Shown: positions 22,262 to 33,759, counted from the stretch's first letter. The stretch is DNA of 64,000 nt from Adineta ricciae (GCA_905250025.1 CAJNOJ010000326.1:2081-66080); one strand, 5' to 3'. Made by a program: numbers and translations. Notes: generated by a model from the letters alone, not told the origin.

Positions 22262-23388
22262 GTTGACAATATCGATGTGACGCTTTCGTTTACATGCTTC
22301 ACTTGCGCTCTATTTGTTCTTCCTTCAATACATCTTCACTTACATTTTCTATTTTCTTTCTTGTTCTTCGATTGCCGAGTGATTGTTTCGAAGCCTGTTT
22401 TGTATTAAAGCATGTGATTTACGAGGTAGAAATAAATAACGACATAGCGCTTCATCATTTCCGATCAAAAATCGTCATAACGTGCGACTTTCTACCAATA
22501 ATATTTTGTGTTTCGTCATCCATTCATTATACTTTATTCAATGTATCAATTGAGGAAATATGTAATCTAGATAGTAGTAATATCTTCGATCCGTTTCATA
22601 TGTTCGTTCAAATATTTGTCGCTGTTATTAGCAAAAAATCAATAAGTAATTGGTAGTAGTAGGATGCGAACTCACGAAAGAACAGTGCTGGAAATTGCCG
22701 CCATAGACTACTCAGTCATACTGCCAAAAGATGAACCGAGAACACAATGTTTCTCAGTTATTGCATCATACGTGAAAAAACCGTGTCAATTCGGCGTTAT
22801 TTTTCACCCATCTGTATGCAGTGTTCTTAGATTGAAACTAGAAATTGTTCTAATTTTCTCATCAGATTCATTCGAAGATTTTATCTGTTAATATGAGAAG
22901 CAACATTGCATGTACTTATAACGAAAAAGATTATTTAAGAGCAAATTTACATAAACTCTTCCTACTTTCTTGGTAAAATTGATTATCTGATGCATAAATT
23001 CTATGTGCATATCAATGTTTTCAATATTGTTCAATTGTAAAGCAAAGAAAACATTGGCGTCAAATGTAAATCGAAAAATATTATGCATATACTCGGTTTT
23101 TTTTTCATCAGATTGATGTTTAATGGTTCTTTTCTAAAACTCGCAACATTGTTTTCTATTCATTTACAATATTTTTGAAAAATCACTTATCAAAAAGCGA
23201 GCTGCTTTTTGTAACTAAAGATAGAGGAATGCTTAAAGTTTATATCCATAAAGACATACACAGAAGGGCTATTTGTTAAGTATCATTAACGGTCTCTACA
23301 AAACGGCTTTTGTTTTTTATATATAGAAAGAACACAGTCTTATTAAAACAGACTCTTCATTGGCATATCTTTATGAATAGGTGGTACC
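22262..23388. other. intergenic region upstream of the PP-loop gene, copy A
   Basis: Contains the tRNA-like gene at 22652-22725. Otherwise it is AT-rich and alignable with 32046-33156. No other gene is supported. Confidence 0.5.
22652..22725 (-). tRNA. tRNA-like gene, anticodon CCA by position (likely pseudo-tRNA), copy A
   Basis: The 74-nt minus-strand sequence folds as a cloverleaf. Acceptor GGCAGTA/TACTACC (one mismatch), D arm ACT/GGC around GAGTAGTCTAT, anticodon arm GCAAT-TTCCAGC-ACTGT (one mismatch) and T arm GTGAG-TTCGCAT-CCTAC. Anticodon CCA would read Trp. The mismatches, and A-to-C change in the T loop, suggest a decaying gene or a tRNA-derived element. Confidence 0.45.
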
Positions 23389-23601
23389 TCAATCGCTGGT
23401 AGAAAATTCAGATAGTTTAGCTGAGCCCAATCGTAGTAGTGCATAATGAATCTCTCTAGGTATGAGATATACGATATCGTTGTGTCCAATTGGCATCAGT
23501 ATGCGTTCCACTCTGACCACATTGATTCCGAGTAGAACTTGACGAATTCTATCAATTCTAATCAACATGTATCTCCTACATAATACTCTATTCACCCTCA
23601 C
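23389..23601 (-). CDS. short unassigned open frame, copy A
   Basis: A 70-codon basic frame (MRVNRVLCRRYMLIRID...) kept in both copies (see 33157-33387). The overlapping frame on the same strand ends with a protein-like NYLNFLPAIEVPPIHKDM and a TAA, and is interrupted only by TGA codons upstream. Which frame, if any, is translated cannot be decided. No family recognised. Confidence 0.25.
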   Translation of the reverse strand: MRVNRVLCRRYMLIRIDRIRQVLLGINVVRVERILMPIGHNDIVYLIPREIHYALLRLGSAKLSEFSTSD

Positions 23602-23974
23602 GATACCTGCTCCATCTAGAGATCTTGTTTACCTTTTGTGTATTTACCGCTGATTGGTGTGACGGATACCCAGACACATCACAACATAACAAAGGGAGCG
23701 CTTTTGTGTTTTTTTTTAATTGAATTAAACACTGCCCTCCGGTCTATAGCGATGAATATCTTTGACAATACTCAGACAACCGTTTCCGATGTTGACGTGA
23801 GATAAGTTACACAATTGAAACCGAAATGATCGATGAAGGTGGAAAAAACCAGAGATGATTCATTTAATAGAAAGCAGTAAATAGAAAATTCCAACTTGCT
23901 CGTTGGAAGTAAAGTGCATATATATTCGGTAGTGTAACCGGTATGGATATCTTAGATTCTGATCGACGATCGAA
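23602..23974. other. upstream region of the BTB gene, copy A
   Basis: No gene seen. It contains a poly-T run near 23711 and the immediate 5' flank of the ATG at 23975. Confidence 0.4.
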
Positions 23975-25354
23975 ATGAACGTCCGTAGTCAACTGTTACG
24001 AAAAACACACAACTCATTTCGTTTTGGGAGTGGCCATGTGTTGACACTGACTGAAGATCAAATCAACAAAATACCGTATCTAGCTGCATTTGTGTCTTCT
24101 GCCGATTTCTTTGAATATGCACGCGATGGTCAAGGTTATTTCATTATTCATCCCAAAATCGATCTCGAGTCGTTTCGCTTCATCTTAGACTGGTTTCCAT
24201 ACCGCCACATTCGAGATATTTTCATTCATCTACCTGAAGACTACGATCCGATATTAACCATTCTTCATATGGATTACTTTGGTCTTCTCATCCACCGAGA
24301 TCCATCTTTGGATGAAGTTGATGTGTCTTTTTTCGACATCGTCACCTACAGTCCCTTGAACAATTCGTACGTCGAAGTTCATCGGCCATCGCAAATGTGC
24401 GACATGGCTGTTCGATTTGCCATCGCACTCGTTAGAGAAGCGTATGACTCGACTGATGACAAAGTGCATGAGCGAATCTATTGGTACCTTATGTTCATCA
24501 CAAGTGCTTTTAGATTGTTCCATCAAAATGTGCGTCGTCATGTGTTTAAGGTGGCTAAACGTTATTTTCGTTTGTTCAAGCCGTGCTTGATTAGGCGTCT
24601 GAATCGACTTCAAAGTAGTCAAGATAAATATGTGCGAATGAATCGAAGAGACCTCAATAATACATTTAGCGAATGGAAGCAAGCAGAAGAGAAGAACTTC
24701 AAATCACTGATTGACAGTCATATTGCCCCAAAATCATCTTATTTTTNATCACTAACCTCAGTTTCCTATCGCGACCTTTCTACTATACGAGAGAGCAGGA
24801 AAAACCGACAGATTGCTCGCCATATTATCGAACAAACAATGCTTTGGAATCTGTTTGCAAATGAAGTTTCAAAAGAAGAGACACAATACCTTATCATGGA
24901 CGGATTATCTCATTTGAAGTTAAAACTTGAACAGGAACATCGCCAATTAATCCACGAGATACAGACACTTCAAGCAGAGAGAGAGGACGTACATACCGAT
25001 AATAACTGGTGGTTTTTCTCTTTGCAGTCACGGTCTTCTTCTGAATTCGAGAGAAAGCAACTAGAAGCATTGGCGCACGAGCAGCTATTAGACGAAGTCA
25101 ATGAACCATCAATGATTATTGCAAAAATACGTGAACATTTGCTTACAAAGTTGAATGAAGCTGCTGTGAATCAAGTCACGGGATGGGTTAAAAATACATA
25201 TGAAGTATATAAATTTGGTCCGAGTATTGCGAGATTCGATGTTTTACATCCTGACTCTACGCTCTACACGAAGCAAGGGTCACGCAATCGACATCACACG
25301 TTCAAGCCAACACCCACAAAACAGTTGCATTTTTTCAGAAATCGCTTTCGTTAA
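23975..25354 (+). CDS. BTB/POZ-like domain protein, copy A (internal deletion at N 24747)
   Basis: Residues about 20-110 look like a BTB/T1-type domain (VLTLTEDQINKIPYLAAFV, FFEYARDGQGYFIIHPKIDL, FRFILDWFPYRHIRDIF, ILTILHMDYFGL). The rest is helical, basic and ends TPTKQLHFFRNRFR. Compared with copy B about 85 residues (SPIWLDFHFGLYNFW to ELLGWASY) are replaced by the N and a short unrelated stretch, so this copy is incomplete as assembled. BTB domains mediate oligomerisation; the partner and role are unknown. Confidence 0.65.
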   Translation: MNVRSQLLRKTHNSFRFGSGHVLTLTEDQINKIPYLAAFVSSADFFEYARDGQGYFIIHPKIDLESFRFILDWFPYRHIRDIFIHLPEDYDPILTILHMDYFGLLIHRDPSLDEVDVSFFDIVTYSPLNNSYVEVHRPSQMCDMAVRFAIALVREAYDSTDDKVHERIYWYLMFITSAFRLFHQNVRRHVFKVAKRYFRLFKPCLIRRLNRLQSSQDKYVRMNRRDLNNTFSEWKQAEEKNFKSLIDSHIAPKSSYFXSLTSVSYRDLSTIRESRKNRQIARHIIEQTMLWNLFANEVSKEETQYLIMDGLSHLKLKLEQEHRQLIHEIQTLQAEREDVHTDNNWWFFSLQSRSSSEFERKQLEALAHEQLLDEVNEPSMIIAKIREHLLTKLNEAAVNQVTGWVKNTYEVYKFGPSIARFDVLHPDSTLYTKQGSRNRHHTFKPTPTKQLHFFRNRFR

Positions 25355-26086
25355 GTGTGTTCAAACGAGAATGCGGGCGAAAGCAATACTGTAGAGGTAC
25401 GCCAATATTTTGACGGAAAAAAGTTCAAACTCGATCTAAATAATGTTTAGATTTTCATAGAATCACAGTAAAAGTGCATGTTTCTATATATTATTCAAAA
25501 ATTCGTGGCTAGTGCATTTGTTCGTCATTTGAAATATATAATGTTAATAACTCTGATCATTTGTACAAAAAAAACAGATGAGACAATTGATTTTGAAAGT
25601 TCATATTATGACTATGATTTTTTTAAACTAAAAAGTCGACGACTTCTTGTTTTATCATTAATTTTTGTGCTTTGATAAGCATGCGACTATCGGTATATTA
25701 TTAATACTTACTTGATTCTGCGTTAATTTCTCTATATATGTAATTCTGGCTTTTGAAAATATTAATATCCATATAAAGAGGCAAGTGAGCTGAACTTTTA
25801 TAGGTTCTAACTACCCGAGCATTAAATTTCTAGCCGCCACCAAGCACAAGAAAAAGAGGTCTTCAGTCAGCATTGCCGCTGATGTATTTCTCGATTTACG
25901 CCTTATTTAATAAAAATGTTCTTCTGAGAGAGTTCACTCATTTTGTTTTAGTTTAGGAGTATTTGATTTGAATCCAATTTAGTGGGATGTTGCGATTTTT
26001 GAACCGATTCAATACGCGATAGAGATCTAGAGAAAACGAAATGAAAAAGAATTTTAGTTTTATATTATTTTGTCGTCGTATATAAC
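25355..26086. other. intergenic region, copy A
   Basis: AT-rich, alignable with 35395-36125. No gene supported. A TATATAACATG context precedes the receptor start at 26087. Confidence 0.4.
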
Positions 26087-27022
26087 ATGCAGTCCGCAAG
26101 TAAATTCAGTATATTAATTGCTTTGGAGATTCCAGCAATCTTTTTTTCTATTATTATCTTCGCATACTTTGCTGTAAATCGTACGGCTCGATCAAAGTTT
26201 CAAAACCATGGTTGGCTTGTTTTAGTCACTATTAGTTTTATCCAAGTTGTTATCGATTTACCCATGCCTATGAGTTACTATTATGCGGGTCGAGTTATTC
26301 CTGCATCAGATTTATATTGCGTATGGTGGACTTGGTCTGAGTTTTCCTTGAACACGATAGGTATCTTTCTTATGGCATGGATCTCAATCGAACGGTACAT
26401 ATTTATTTTTTATTCCCATACAATATTTCAAGGGCGTTTTAAAAAATGGATGTATCATTTTATACCAATTGCCATCTGTCTCTGTTGGACACCATTCTTC
26501 TATTGTTTAGTAGTTATTATTAGTCCGTATTGTAGTCAGACATGGAGCTTTGATCTGATTATTTGTGGTGTACCATGTTATTACATCAAAAAATCTGTCG
26601 GTCAATTTAATTTTCTTTTTAACGTTGCATTTCCTGTGTCGGTTATATCCCTTGTTAATATACTACTTTTCATTCGAGTGAACTATGAGAAAATATCCCG
26701 GCATCGAAGAATTAATTGGCGAAACCATCGTAAAATGATCCTTCAGCTCTGGATAATTTCCTCTATATACTTGATATGCTGGCTACCACTGATGATCACG
26801 AAGTTTGTTCAAATCACTGTTATGCCTACATTCATGGTTGACTATCTTGACATAATCCTATTTAATGTCTACCTAGTTCCACTATTTTTACCAATGGTGT
26901 GTCTCAGCACATTACCCAAACTCGTAAGAAAATTAACGAGATTCATTCATGAACGAAACCGGAACAAAGTTGGAGTAACAATACTTATCGGTGTGCATCA
27001 ACGCATTGGTGGTGAAAGATAA
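26087..27022 (+). CDS. rhodopsin-like 7TM receptor 1, copy A
   Basis: 311 residues in one exon with seven hydrophobic helices. TM3 ends in the ERY motif (AWISIERYIFIF), the second extracellular loop has Cys pairs, TM6 has CWLPL (CWxP) after a basic loop (RHRRINWRNHRKM), and TM7 reads LPMVCLSTLPKL in place of NPxxY. The N-terminus is very short with no signal peptide. Likely an orphan class-A receptor of the rotifer-specific type; G-protein coupling is plausible from ERY. It is convergent with the fucosidase gene 299 bp downstream. Confidence 0.8.
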   Translation: MQSASKFSILIALEIPAIFFSIIIFAYFAVNRTARSKFQNHGWLVLVTISFIQVVIDLPMPMSYYYAGRVIPASDLYCVWWTWSEFSLNTIGIFLMAWISIERYIFIFYSHTIFQGRFKKWMYHFIPIAICLCWTPFFYCLVVIISPYCSQTWSFDLIICGVPCYYIKKSVGQFNFLFNVAFPVSVISLVNILLFIRVNYEKISRHRRINWRNHRKMILQLWIISSIYLICWLPLMITKFVQITVMPTFMVDYLDIILFNVYLVPLFLPMVCLSTLPKLVRKLTRFIHERNRNKVGVTILIGVHQRIGGER

Positions 27023-27320
27023 ACAGTACGCATAGATTGTCTTACGTCTGGCTCTTTTAGCACTGAAGTTATAATTGAAATGACGACATGAATACAAGCT
27101 ACTAAAACATCGCCAGTTTTTCTTATAGCTGAAATTGATGATTTCACTGATTCTTCGTGTCATATAACAACAGAACGTTACCCAATAGGAAAAAAACTGA
27201 CTGCAATCAAGATTTCAGTTCTCTCCTAGAGAGAATTTCCAGCGAAGATATCTTAGGATTCGAACAGTTTTCTCTTCAAGATGTGATGATGAACTTTAAG
27301 ATAAAAAAATAAAATTGATT

Positions 27321-28555
27321 TCAAGCACATAAATGAACTGTGAACGATTTTAGTCCAGGCACATCGACAGTTTTAGTAATATTTAATTTCACGGCTCGTA
27401 TCAGTAATGTTCCTTTTTTCCACAAATCAATTTTCTTGTTTCCAATACTGGTACCTGTCGCTACTTCCGTCCATTCACTTTGATCTTTTGTGATGGCTAT
27501 TAACGCCGTGATAGTATAGGCACGGATCACTTGTCCACGAGTTTGATCTTCTTGAATAACTGAACGATCAACACTGACAGGCGCATTGAACACCAGCATG
27601 TACGTCAAAAAATCAACCGAAGAATTCTGAATACTGGGCCGGACAGAACTTCCATAACAGGAACGAATAAAGTCGCCAAGTTCTTTGTAACGATTAGCAT
27701 ATTCCGAAGGAATAATACCCGATCGATCGGGTGTTAAATCGAGCATCAGTAAACAATTTCGACCCACGGTTCGATGATAAACATCAATCAAATCTCGGAG
27801 AGGACGAAGTAGAGTATGTGGACCCTAAAAATAGCAAACAATTCTGATTATTTCCGTATCAATTGGCTGTCCTACCCAAAACCATCGATCGAATACTTGT
27901 AAAGTTGTATCACATTCAGCTGGACAAAAAATTGGACTATTTGGATCACCTCCATCGGCACTAGTTCCAGTTGACCAAGTTGGATCCGGTGCATGGCCCA
28001 GTTCGTTTCCAATCCATCGAATAGAATTTGCCGTCACGTCACTTCCGCCAAAAACATTAGCATGTGGTTGAAGTTCGGCAAGCATTTTTGCAATGACATC
28101 GAGTGTTCCTGGGGCAAAACTAAATGTTAATAAAGACTAAAAGGAAACTTATCTCTTTGATTAATTAACCCTCCGTCGAACCAAATCTCTTCAAGATTTC
28201 CATAATTTGTCCATAATTCTCTCAAATGAGATAAGACGATATTAGTATACACTTGTTGCGTAATATTTAATTGACCTTCTTTCAACGTATCATTTTGAAC
28301 CTAGTAAACAATAAAAAAGAGGCTGACAATTTCTTGGAAATAAGTAACACTTGCATAGCCCTGTCGAACATTGAGATAGTTGTTTACTACTGTTGAATAG
28401 TAAAAGCCAGTCCGTATTTTCTGTTTATAACAACTTTTAACAAATTCATCAAGAATATCTACGCCTTTCACGGGTGAATAGTTGACTGTATAATTATATG
28501 GCACAACTTCTCCCGATGGATTTAATGGAAATGTAACATTCGTTGGAGAGAGGAG
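27321..28555 (-). CDS. alpha-L-fucosidase (GH29), copy A, 5' exons missing
   Basis: Exons 28355-28555, 28170-28300, 27876-28119 and 27321-27824, matching exons 3-6 of the complete copy at 37361-39040. Keeps the EIWFDGG block with the expected catalytic Asp, GGSDVTANSIRWIGNELGHAPDP, and the NSPIFCPAECD segment. The donor at 27875 reads GTAGGA instead of GTAAGA in copy B. Sequence upstream of exon 3 is cut by the N at 28556, so the signal peptide and first two exons are absent. Confidence 0.85.
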
Positions 28556-28556
28556 N

Positions 28557-29641
28557 AACTCGGCAACAACGGCACGAGGGCACAAATCCTTTTGAGGTTT
28601 TTCATACCTCATTGGGATCTACTTACTACCAAAAGATGGGATCTAAACTGCTTGAACACCTAAATATGTTCCCTCGTCACATGAGTATTGAACGTAATGG
28701 ACAAATAAACTATGCCAAATCGGTGAAAACTAAAAGTGAGAGCGAACCGTCAAATGGAACGAACCCGTTCGCTGCAATGGTGAAGCGTTTGACTATCAAT
28801 GGTAAATACAATGGATAAAATCCTCAACAGCCAGCAGTCATCGTGCATGATGACGTATTAAACAAGACGCTCCTTTTGCATCTACACTTCTTTCTCCAAA
28901 TTTTTTACAGTTAGTCTATTAGAACGCTCCACAATTGTATCTTTTCCTATCGTCTCAAAAAGATCTAAATACTTGCTTCTAAATAAGTTACATCGTGCTA
29001 ATTAAAAAACGCTGTGATATCTATGGCGTATCACCCGTCTGGACGAGGTTAGTTGTACTCATTCAAAGTATCAACAACGCACTTTGACTAATCTCTTCAG
29101 TTTCTTTAAATAAACCGACATGATACGGAAATTGAATTTTTTTTCGAAGATAAGATATGTAATCATCCAGCTGGAAAGAAAAGTAATTATTTCGTCTGCT
29201 ACTTAAAAGACTTAAACATCTAATGGATACGACAGTCAGGATATAACACAACTATGAATTTATTGTACTGTTCGATATTCTGCAGCATAAGTACTGCGTT
29301 GTGTATACCGTTCCGTATCAGAGACGAATACTGGCTTTTGCACGGTCGTAAATAGAGAGCTGTACTTATACCCGATATCGACAAGTAAAAAGTGAACATA
29401 TTAGCAGGAGGATTGACTCTCGTAGAATACATAGTACTTGGCACCACAATGGTTCATTAGACTTTCAATTATTTCATATACTTAACATTGTCGGCTTCAG
29501 TTGTATTTATAATTGGTATCCTTCGAGACTATATTCAATCTATCATTAGAGCATTCGTTGCTTATAATTCTTTCATATTGCGTTAAGGAGAACTACGAAA
29601 ACACCGTTATCTATTTCTATTTTACTTTCGAAATATTCATC
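28557..29641. other. intergenic region, copy A
   Basis: Bases 28557-28677 are not alignable with copy B at the corresponding place; from 28678 the sequence runs with 42834 onward. No gene is supported. The open frame upstream of the receptor ATG at 29642 begins only with a TTG. Confidence 0.4.
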
Positions 29642-30680
29642 ATGAATACTGACTATGTCACTTCACTCTTATCTGCTCGATCGAAATTTGCTCTTTATGT
29701 TTCCATACCCGTCTGTGCAGTTGGCTTTATCAGTGAATTGTGCAGCATCATTGTTTTTCTTAGTTTAAAAACATTTCGACAAAATTCTTGTGCATTTTAT
29801 TTAATGTCAATGGCATTATTTAATCTGATTCGATTCATTTTGAGTTCACCGTTTCTCGCAATATCAATGGCATTTCCGATCAATTTTTTGTCCGTTTCGT
29901 TCTTTTACTGTCAATTGAGGAATTTTGTTGTCGCAGCATGTAATTTCTCTGCTCTATCCTGCTTATGTTTAGCGATCATTGATCAATATTTTGCAACATC
30001 TTCTCGCCCACGATGGCAACAATGGTCGAATCCTCGAATTGCCCACCGGGCCGTGATCATCGCTGCACTGATTTGGGCGGGGCATGCAGTTCCATTTTTT
30101 CTCTATTTCAATCAATTATCACCAGTCAATGCTGCACTTTGTATATCATCCAATGCAGTTTTGTATGAATACAATGTATATGTATACTATCTTACATATG
30201 GAAATCTTTTCCCATTGATTGCTGCCATTTTTGGTTTGTTAGCTTTTCGAAATGCCCGAAGTTTAACAACACGACCCAATCCACTTGTTCGACGTGAGCT
30301 GGATAAACAATTAACGACAATGGTTCTCGTGGAAATTTGCGTTTATGTTTGTACTTATATGCCGTTTTCAATCATCTATACTATATCATCGTTCAATACG
30401 AATAACAATCCAGTTTTTCTTGCTCAATTGAAATTAGCCAATGCGATTACGTTAACACTAACTTTTCTAAGCTACGGAGTAAGTATTGTTTGTTCTCGAA
30501 TCAATTAGCAATGTATTTTTTGTTAATTTTCTTTAGAACTCATTTTACACATATAGTTGTGTTTCAAGACGCTTTCGTCATCAAGCCAAATACGTTTTCT
30601 ACGATATGCATATGAATAGACATCGACAAAATCAAATTAAGCCAAGTCATATCGAAACTATACGTATAACCGAAGAATAG
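29642..30680 (+). CDS. rhodopsin-like 7TM receptor 2, copy A (two exons)
   Basis: ATG at 29642 (MNTDYVTSLLSARSKF). Exon 1 is 29642-30478, with a strong GTAAGT donor. The 58-nt intron 30479-30536 ends TTTCTTTAG, and exon 2 is 30537-30680 with TAG. The spliced product is 326 residues and completes TM7 as SYGNSFYTYSCVSRRFRHQ with a basic cytoplasmic tail. Without splicing the frame would stop inside TM7 at 30508. TM3 region has AIIDQYFATSS in place of DRY. Orphan class-A-like receptor. Confidence 0.8.
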
Positions 30681-31716
30681 CATTTGACTTTCGTCCTGTA
30701 TTTTCTCTCAAGACAATCGAATACATTTTATTGTGTTGTGTTGTGCATTGTGAGAACCGGTTCCATTCGATTTCATTTGTAGGACGAGAGTGAGAAATCG
30801 CTAAGCGATACCTGTATATTCCCACGATTACCTTCATCTATCTGACAGCCGCATCCTCACGCACAGCTGTCTCCTCAAATAAAAATTTCATTTGTAATAA
30901 GGGACCGAATCTTCTTTCAATGAATACGAAGAAACTTTTAAGTTTTGAGAAGAACTCTCATCTGAAAACAACTCGCAAATCATTTGTGAAAGACATTTTT
31001 CTGATCTTTTCATACATTTTTTACCATTATTTTTAGGACATTGTGTTCGCAATTCAGTATGAGAAAATGCAGATTATAAGCTTTTTCGTTTGGTTGTTCG
31101 AACGCATCTATCACTACGATGTTTTCGTGCCCGACGAAAATGACAATGATATCGTCAAAAGTAAGGACGGATCATTTAATTTAATATAGCTTAATTAACA
31201 GCCGTTAATAAACGGAACGCGTTAACGTTAATTTTCACTTAATTAAGTGATTAACGATTAAATAATCATAACGTATGATCCTTACTGACAGCTATCTCTC
31301 AGTTTAACGCCATTGTGGAAACCAGTCTTGAAGAAAGTCTTCAATCCAAGGCTTATTACCCCGAATTCAGATTGGTCAATTTCAGCCAATCAGCTATGAC
31401 CGTACTTTTTTTTCAAAAGCTTATTCTCGCTAGAAATTCTTCCCAAGCGCATTATTATCTTCAGTCTTTGTATCACAAGGTTATGCTTTCGTAAAACTCG
31501 AGTGTAGACTGTGAAATTCTGCTTCAAGGAACTGTACCTCTTCAACTTGATTGATGGTTACTGATCCGGAGAGCCTTTAAGGTTAAAAGATGCTACTTGC
31601 AAAACGGATTCTATTTGCTATTCAGAGATCTCAGTTGGTTGCTGATTTGATTATAGATGTTCAATGTTTTCCTCGGATTGTGTAATCTGATGTGTGGATC
31701 TTTGAGTTTTTGTGAA
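30681..31716. other. intergenic region after receptor 2, copy A
   Basis: Aligned with 44838-45872 of copy B and contains the foldback element at 31160-31286. No gene supported. It ends at the N at 31717. Confidence 0.4.
31160..31286. mobile_element. foldback/MITE-like element, copy A
   Basis: 127 bp beginning AGTAAGGA and ending TCCTTACT, with imperfectly inverted AT-rich arms (GATCAT near each end) and the perfect palindrome CACTTAATTAAGTG inside. It has no coding capacity. The same element sits at 45314-45440, so it predates the A/B split. Confidence 0.5.
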
Positions 31717-31717
31717 N

Positions 31718-32045
31718 TAGGACCAAGGCTGAGAATTTTGTTAGCTTCAAATGCCAGTATATGAAAGAATAATTTATCGACGTAATTAGTACCAAAATGT
31801 TCACGTAACCTGTGCAAATCCACGTCAGGCTCGTAGCAGATCGTGGTAGTAAAAGCCAACATATCAATACCATAGTGAAGTTCAATCTGATGAGTTGACC
31901 AGTTGATATTACCTAGCCACATTCTACGCTCGACTTTTGACACCTTATCAGGTTCGTTGCTAATTTCAAAGGAATGCATGCTTTGGTATTGAACAACTGT
32001 TTTCGTGTGATTCTTTTCGTCGTGTAAATCTAAGTTGGCTGTCAT
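31718..32045 (-). CDS. PP-loop/MurL-like protein, copy B, 5' fragment
   Basis: About 109 N-terminal codons from ATG 32043-32045 (MTANLDLHDEKNH) through VDKLFFHILAFEANKILSLGP, then cut by the N at 31717. Same family as 20285-22261. The catalytic PP-loop lies beyond the break. Confidence 0.7.
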
Positions 32046-32438
32046 GTTGACAATACCGATGTGACGCTTTCGTTTATATGCTTCGCTTGCGCTCTATTTG
32101 TTCTTCCTTCAATACATTTTCACATATATTTTCTATTTTCCTTTTTGTTCTTCGATTGCCGAGTGTTTGTTTCAAAATCTGTTTAGTATCGGAGCATGCG
32201 GTTTACGAGGTAGAAATGAATAACGACATATCGCTTCATCATTCCCGATAAAAAATCGTCATAACGTGCGACTTCCTACCAATAGTATGTTTTGTTTCGC
32301 CATCCATTCTGTATATTTTATTCGACGTATTAATCGAGGAAATATGTAATCCAGATAGTAGTAATATCTTCGATCCGTTTCGTATGTTCGTTCAGATATT
32401 TGTCACTGTTATTAGCAAAAAAAAGTCAATAAGTAATT

Positions 32439-32512
32439 GGTAGTATTAGGATGCGAACTCACGAAAGAACAATGCTGACAATTGCCACCATAGACCACTC
32501 AGTTATACTACC
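32439..32512 (-). tRNA. tRNA-like gene, anticodon position TCA, copy B
   Basis: 74 nt on the minus strand. The acceptor GGTAGTA/TACTACC pairs perfectly, the D arm is ACT/GGT and the anticodon arm is GCAAT-TGTCAGC-ATTGT. The T arm GTGAG-TTCGCAT-CCTAA pairs poorly. The triplet at the anticodon position is TCA (would read UGA), and position 33 is G instead of the near-universal U, so a working suppressor is unlikely. It differs from copy A at roughly ten positions. Confidence 0.4.
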
Positions 32513-33156
32513 AAAAGATAAACCAAGAACATAATGTTTCTCAGTTATTGCATCATACGTGAAGAAACCATGTCAATTCGGCGTTATTTTTCACCCATCT
32601 ATATGCAGTGTTCTCAGATTGAAACTATAGAAATTGTTCTAATTTTTTCATCGTATTCGTTCGAAGATTTCATTTGTTAATATGAAAAGTAACATCGTAA
32701 CTATGAAGAAAAAGATTATTTGAGAGCAAATTTACATAAGCTCTTCCTAATTTCTTGGTAAAATTGATTATCTGTTGCATAAATTCTATATACATGTCAA
32801 TGTTTTCGATATTGTTCAATTGTAAAGCAAAGAAAACATTGACGTCAAATGTAAATTCAAAAATATTATGCATATACTCGGCTTTTTTTCATCAGATTTA
32901 TGTTTATTGGTTGTTTTCTAAAATTCGCAACATTGTTTTCTATTCATTTACAATATTTTTGAAAAATCACTTGTCAAAAAGCGAACTGCTTTTTGTAACT
33001 AAAGATAGAGGAATGATCAAAGTTTATATCCATAAAGACATATGCAGAAAGACTATTTGTTAAGTATCATTAACGGTCTCTACAAAACGGCTGTTACCTT
33101 TTATATATAGAAAAAACACACAATCTTATTAAAACAGACTCTTTATTGGCATATCT
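32513..33156. other. intergenic region, copy B
   Basis: AT-rich and aligned with 22726-23388. Short open frames on both strands are not conserved in frame between copies. No gene supported. Confidence 0.4.
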
Positions 33157-33387
33157 TTATGAATAGGTGGTACCTCGATCGCTGGTAGAAAATTCAGATA
33201 GTTTTGCTGAGCCCAATCGTAGTAGTTCATCATGAATCTCTCTAGGTATGAGATATACGATATCGTTGTGTCCAATTGGCATCAGTATGCGTTCCACTCT
33301 GACCACATTGATTCCGAGTAGAACTTGACGAATTCTATCAATTCTAATCAACATGTATCTCCTACATAATACTCTATTCACCCTCAC
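33157..33387 (-). CDS. short unassigned open frame, copy B
   Basis: Counterpart of 23389-23601. Same basic frame but extended by six residues because copy A's TGA is CGA here. The overlapping frame ends FLPAIEVPPIHKDMPIKSLF-stop at 33129. No family recognised; weak evidence for translation of either. Confidence 0.25.
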   Translation of the reverse strand: MRVNRVLCRRYMLIRIDRIRQVLLGINVVRVERILMPIGHNDIVYLIPREIHDELLRLGSAKLSEFSTSDRGTTYS

Positions 33388-33759
33388 GATACCTGCTCCA
33401 TCTAGAGATCTTGTTTAGCTTTTGTGTATTTACCGCTGATTGGTGTGACGGATACCCAGACACATCACAACATAACAAAGGGAGCGCTTTTGTGTTTTTT
33501 TTAATTGAATTAAACACTGCCCTCCGGTCTATAGCGATGAATATCCTCGACAATACTCAGACAACCGTTTTCGATGTTGACGTGAGATAAGTTACACGAT
33601 TGAAACCGAAGTGAACGGTGAAGGTGGAAAAAACCAAGAATGATTCATTTAATGGAAAGCAGTAAATAGAAAATTCCAACTTGCTTGTTCGAAGTAAAGC
33701 ACATATATATTCGGTAGTGTAACCGGTATGGATATCATAGATTCTGATCGACGATTGAA

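Larger units (their letters stand above)
21712..31716. repeat. large direct duplication, copy A
   Basis: Collinear with 31718-45872 (copy B): PP-loop 5' end, tRNA-like gene, BTB gene, 7TM receptor, fucosidase, second 7TM receptor and a foldback element. By eye the coding parts are about 95-97% identical in protein. A lacks about 270 nt in the BTB gene (N 24747) and about 4.2 kb after the fucosidase (N 28556). It ends at the N at 31717. Confidence 0.9.

Noticed and set aside
24254-24682. 142-codon minus-strand frame opposite the BTB gene, kept in copy B (34039-34467)
   Set aside because: It mirrors the coding frame of the BTB gene and has no domain; conservation follows from the sense protein.
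29513-29641. Longer N-terminus of receptor 2 starting at 29513
   Set aside because: It begins at TTG; the first ATG in frame is at 29642 and gives a normal short extracellular N-terminus.
32439-32512. Functional opal-suppressor tRNA
   Set aside because: Position 33 is G and the T arm pairs poorly; a working tRNA is improbable.
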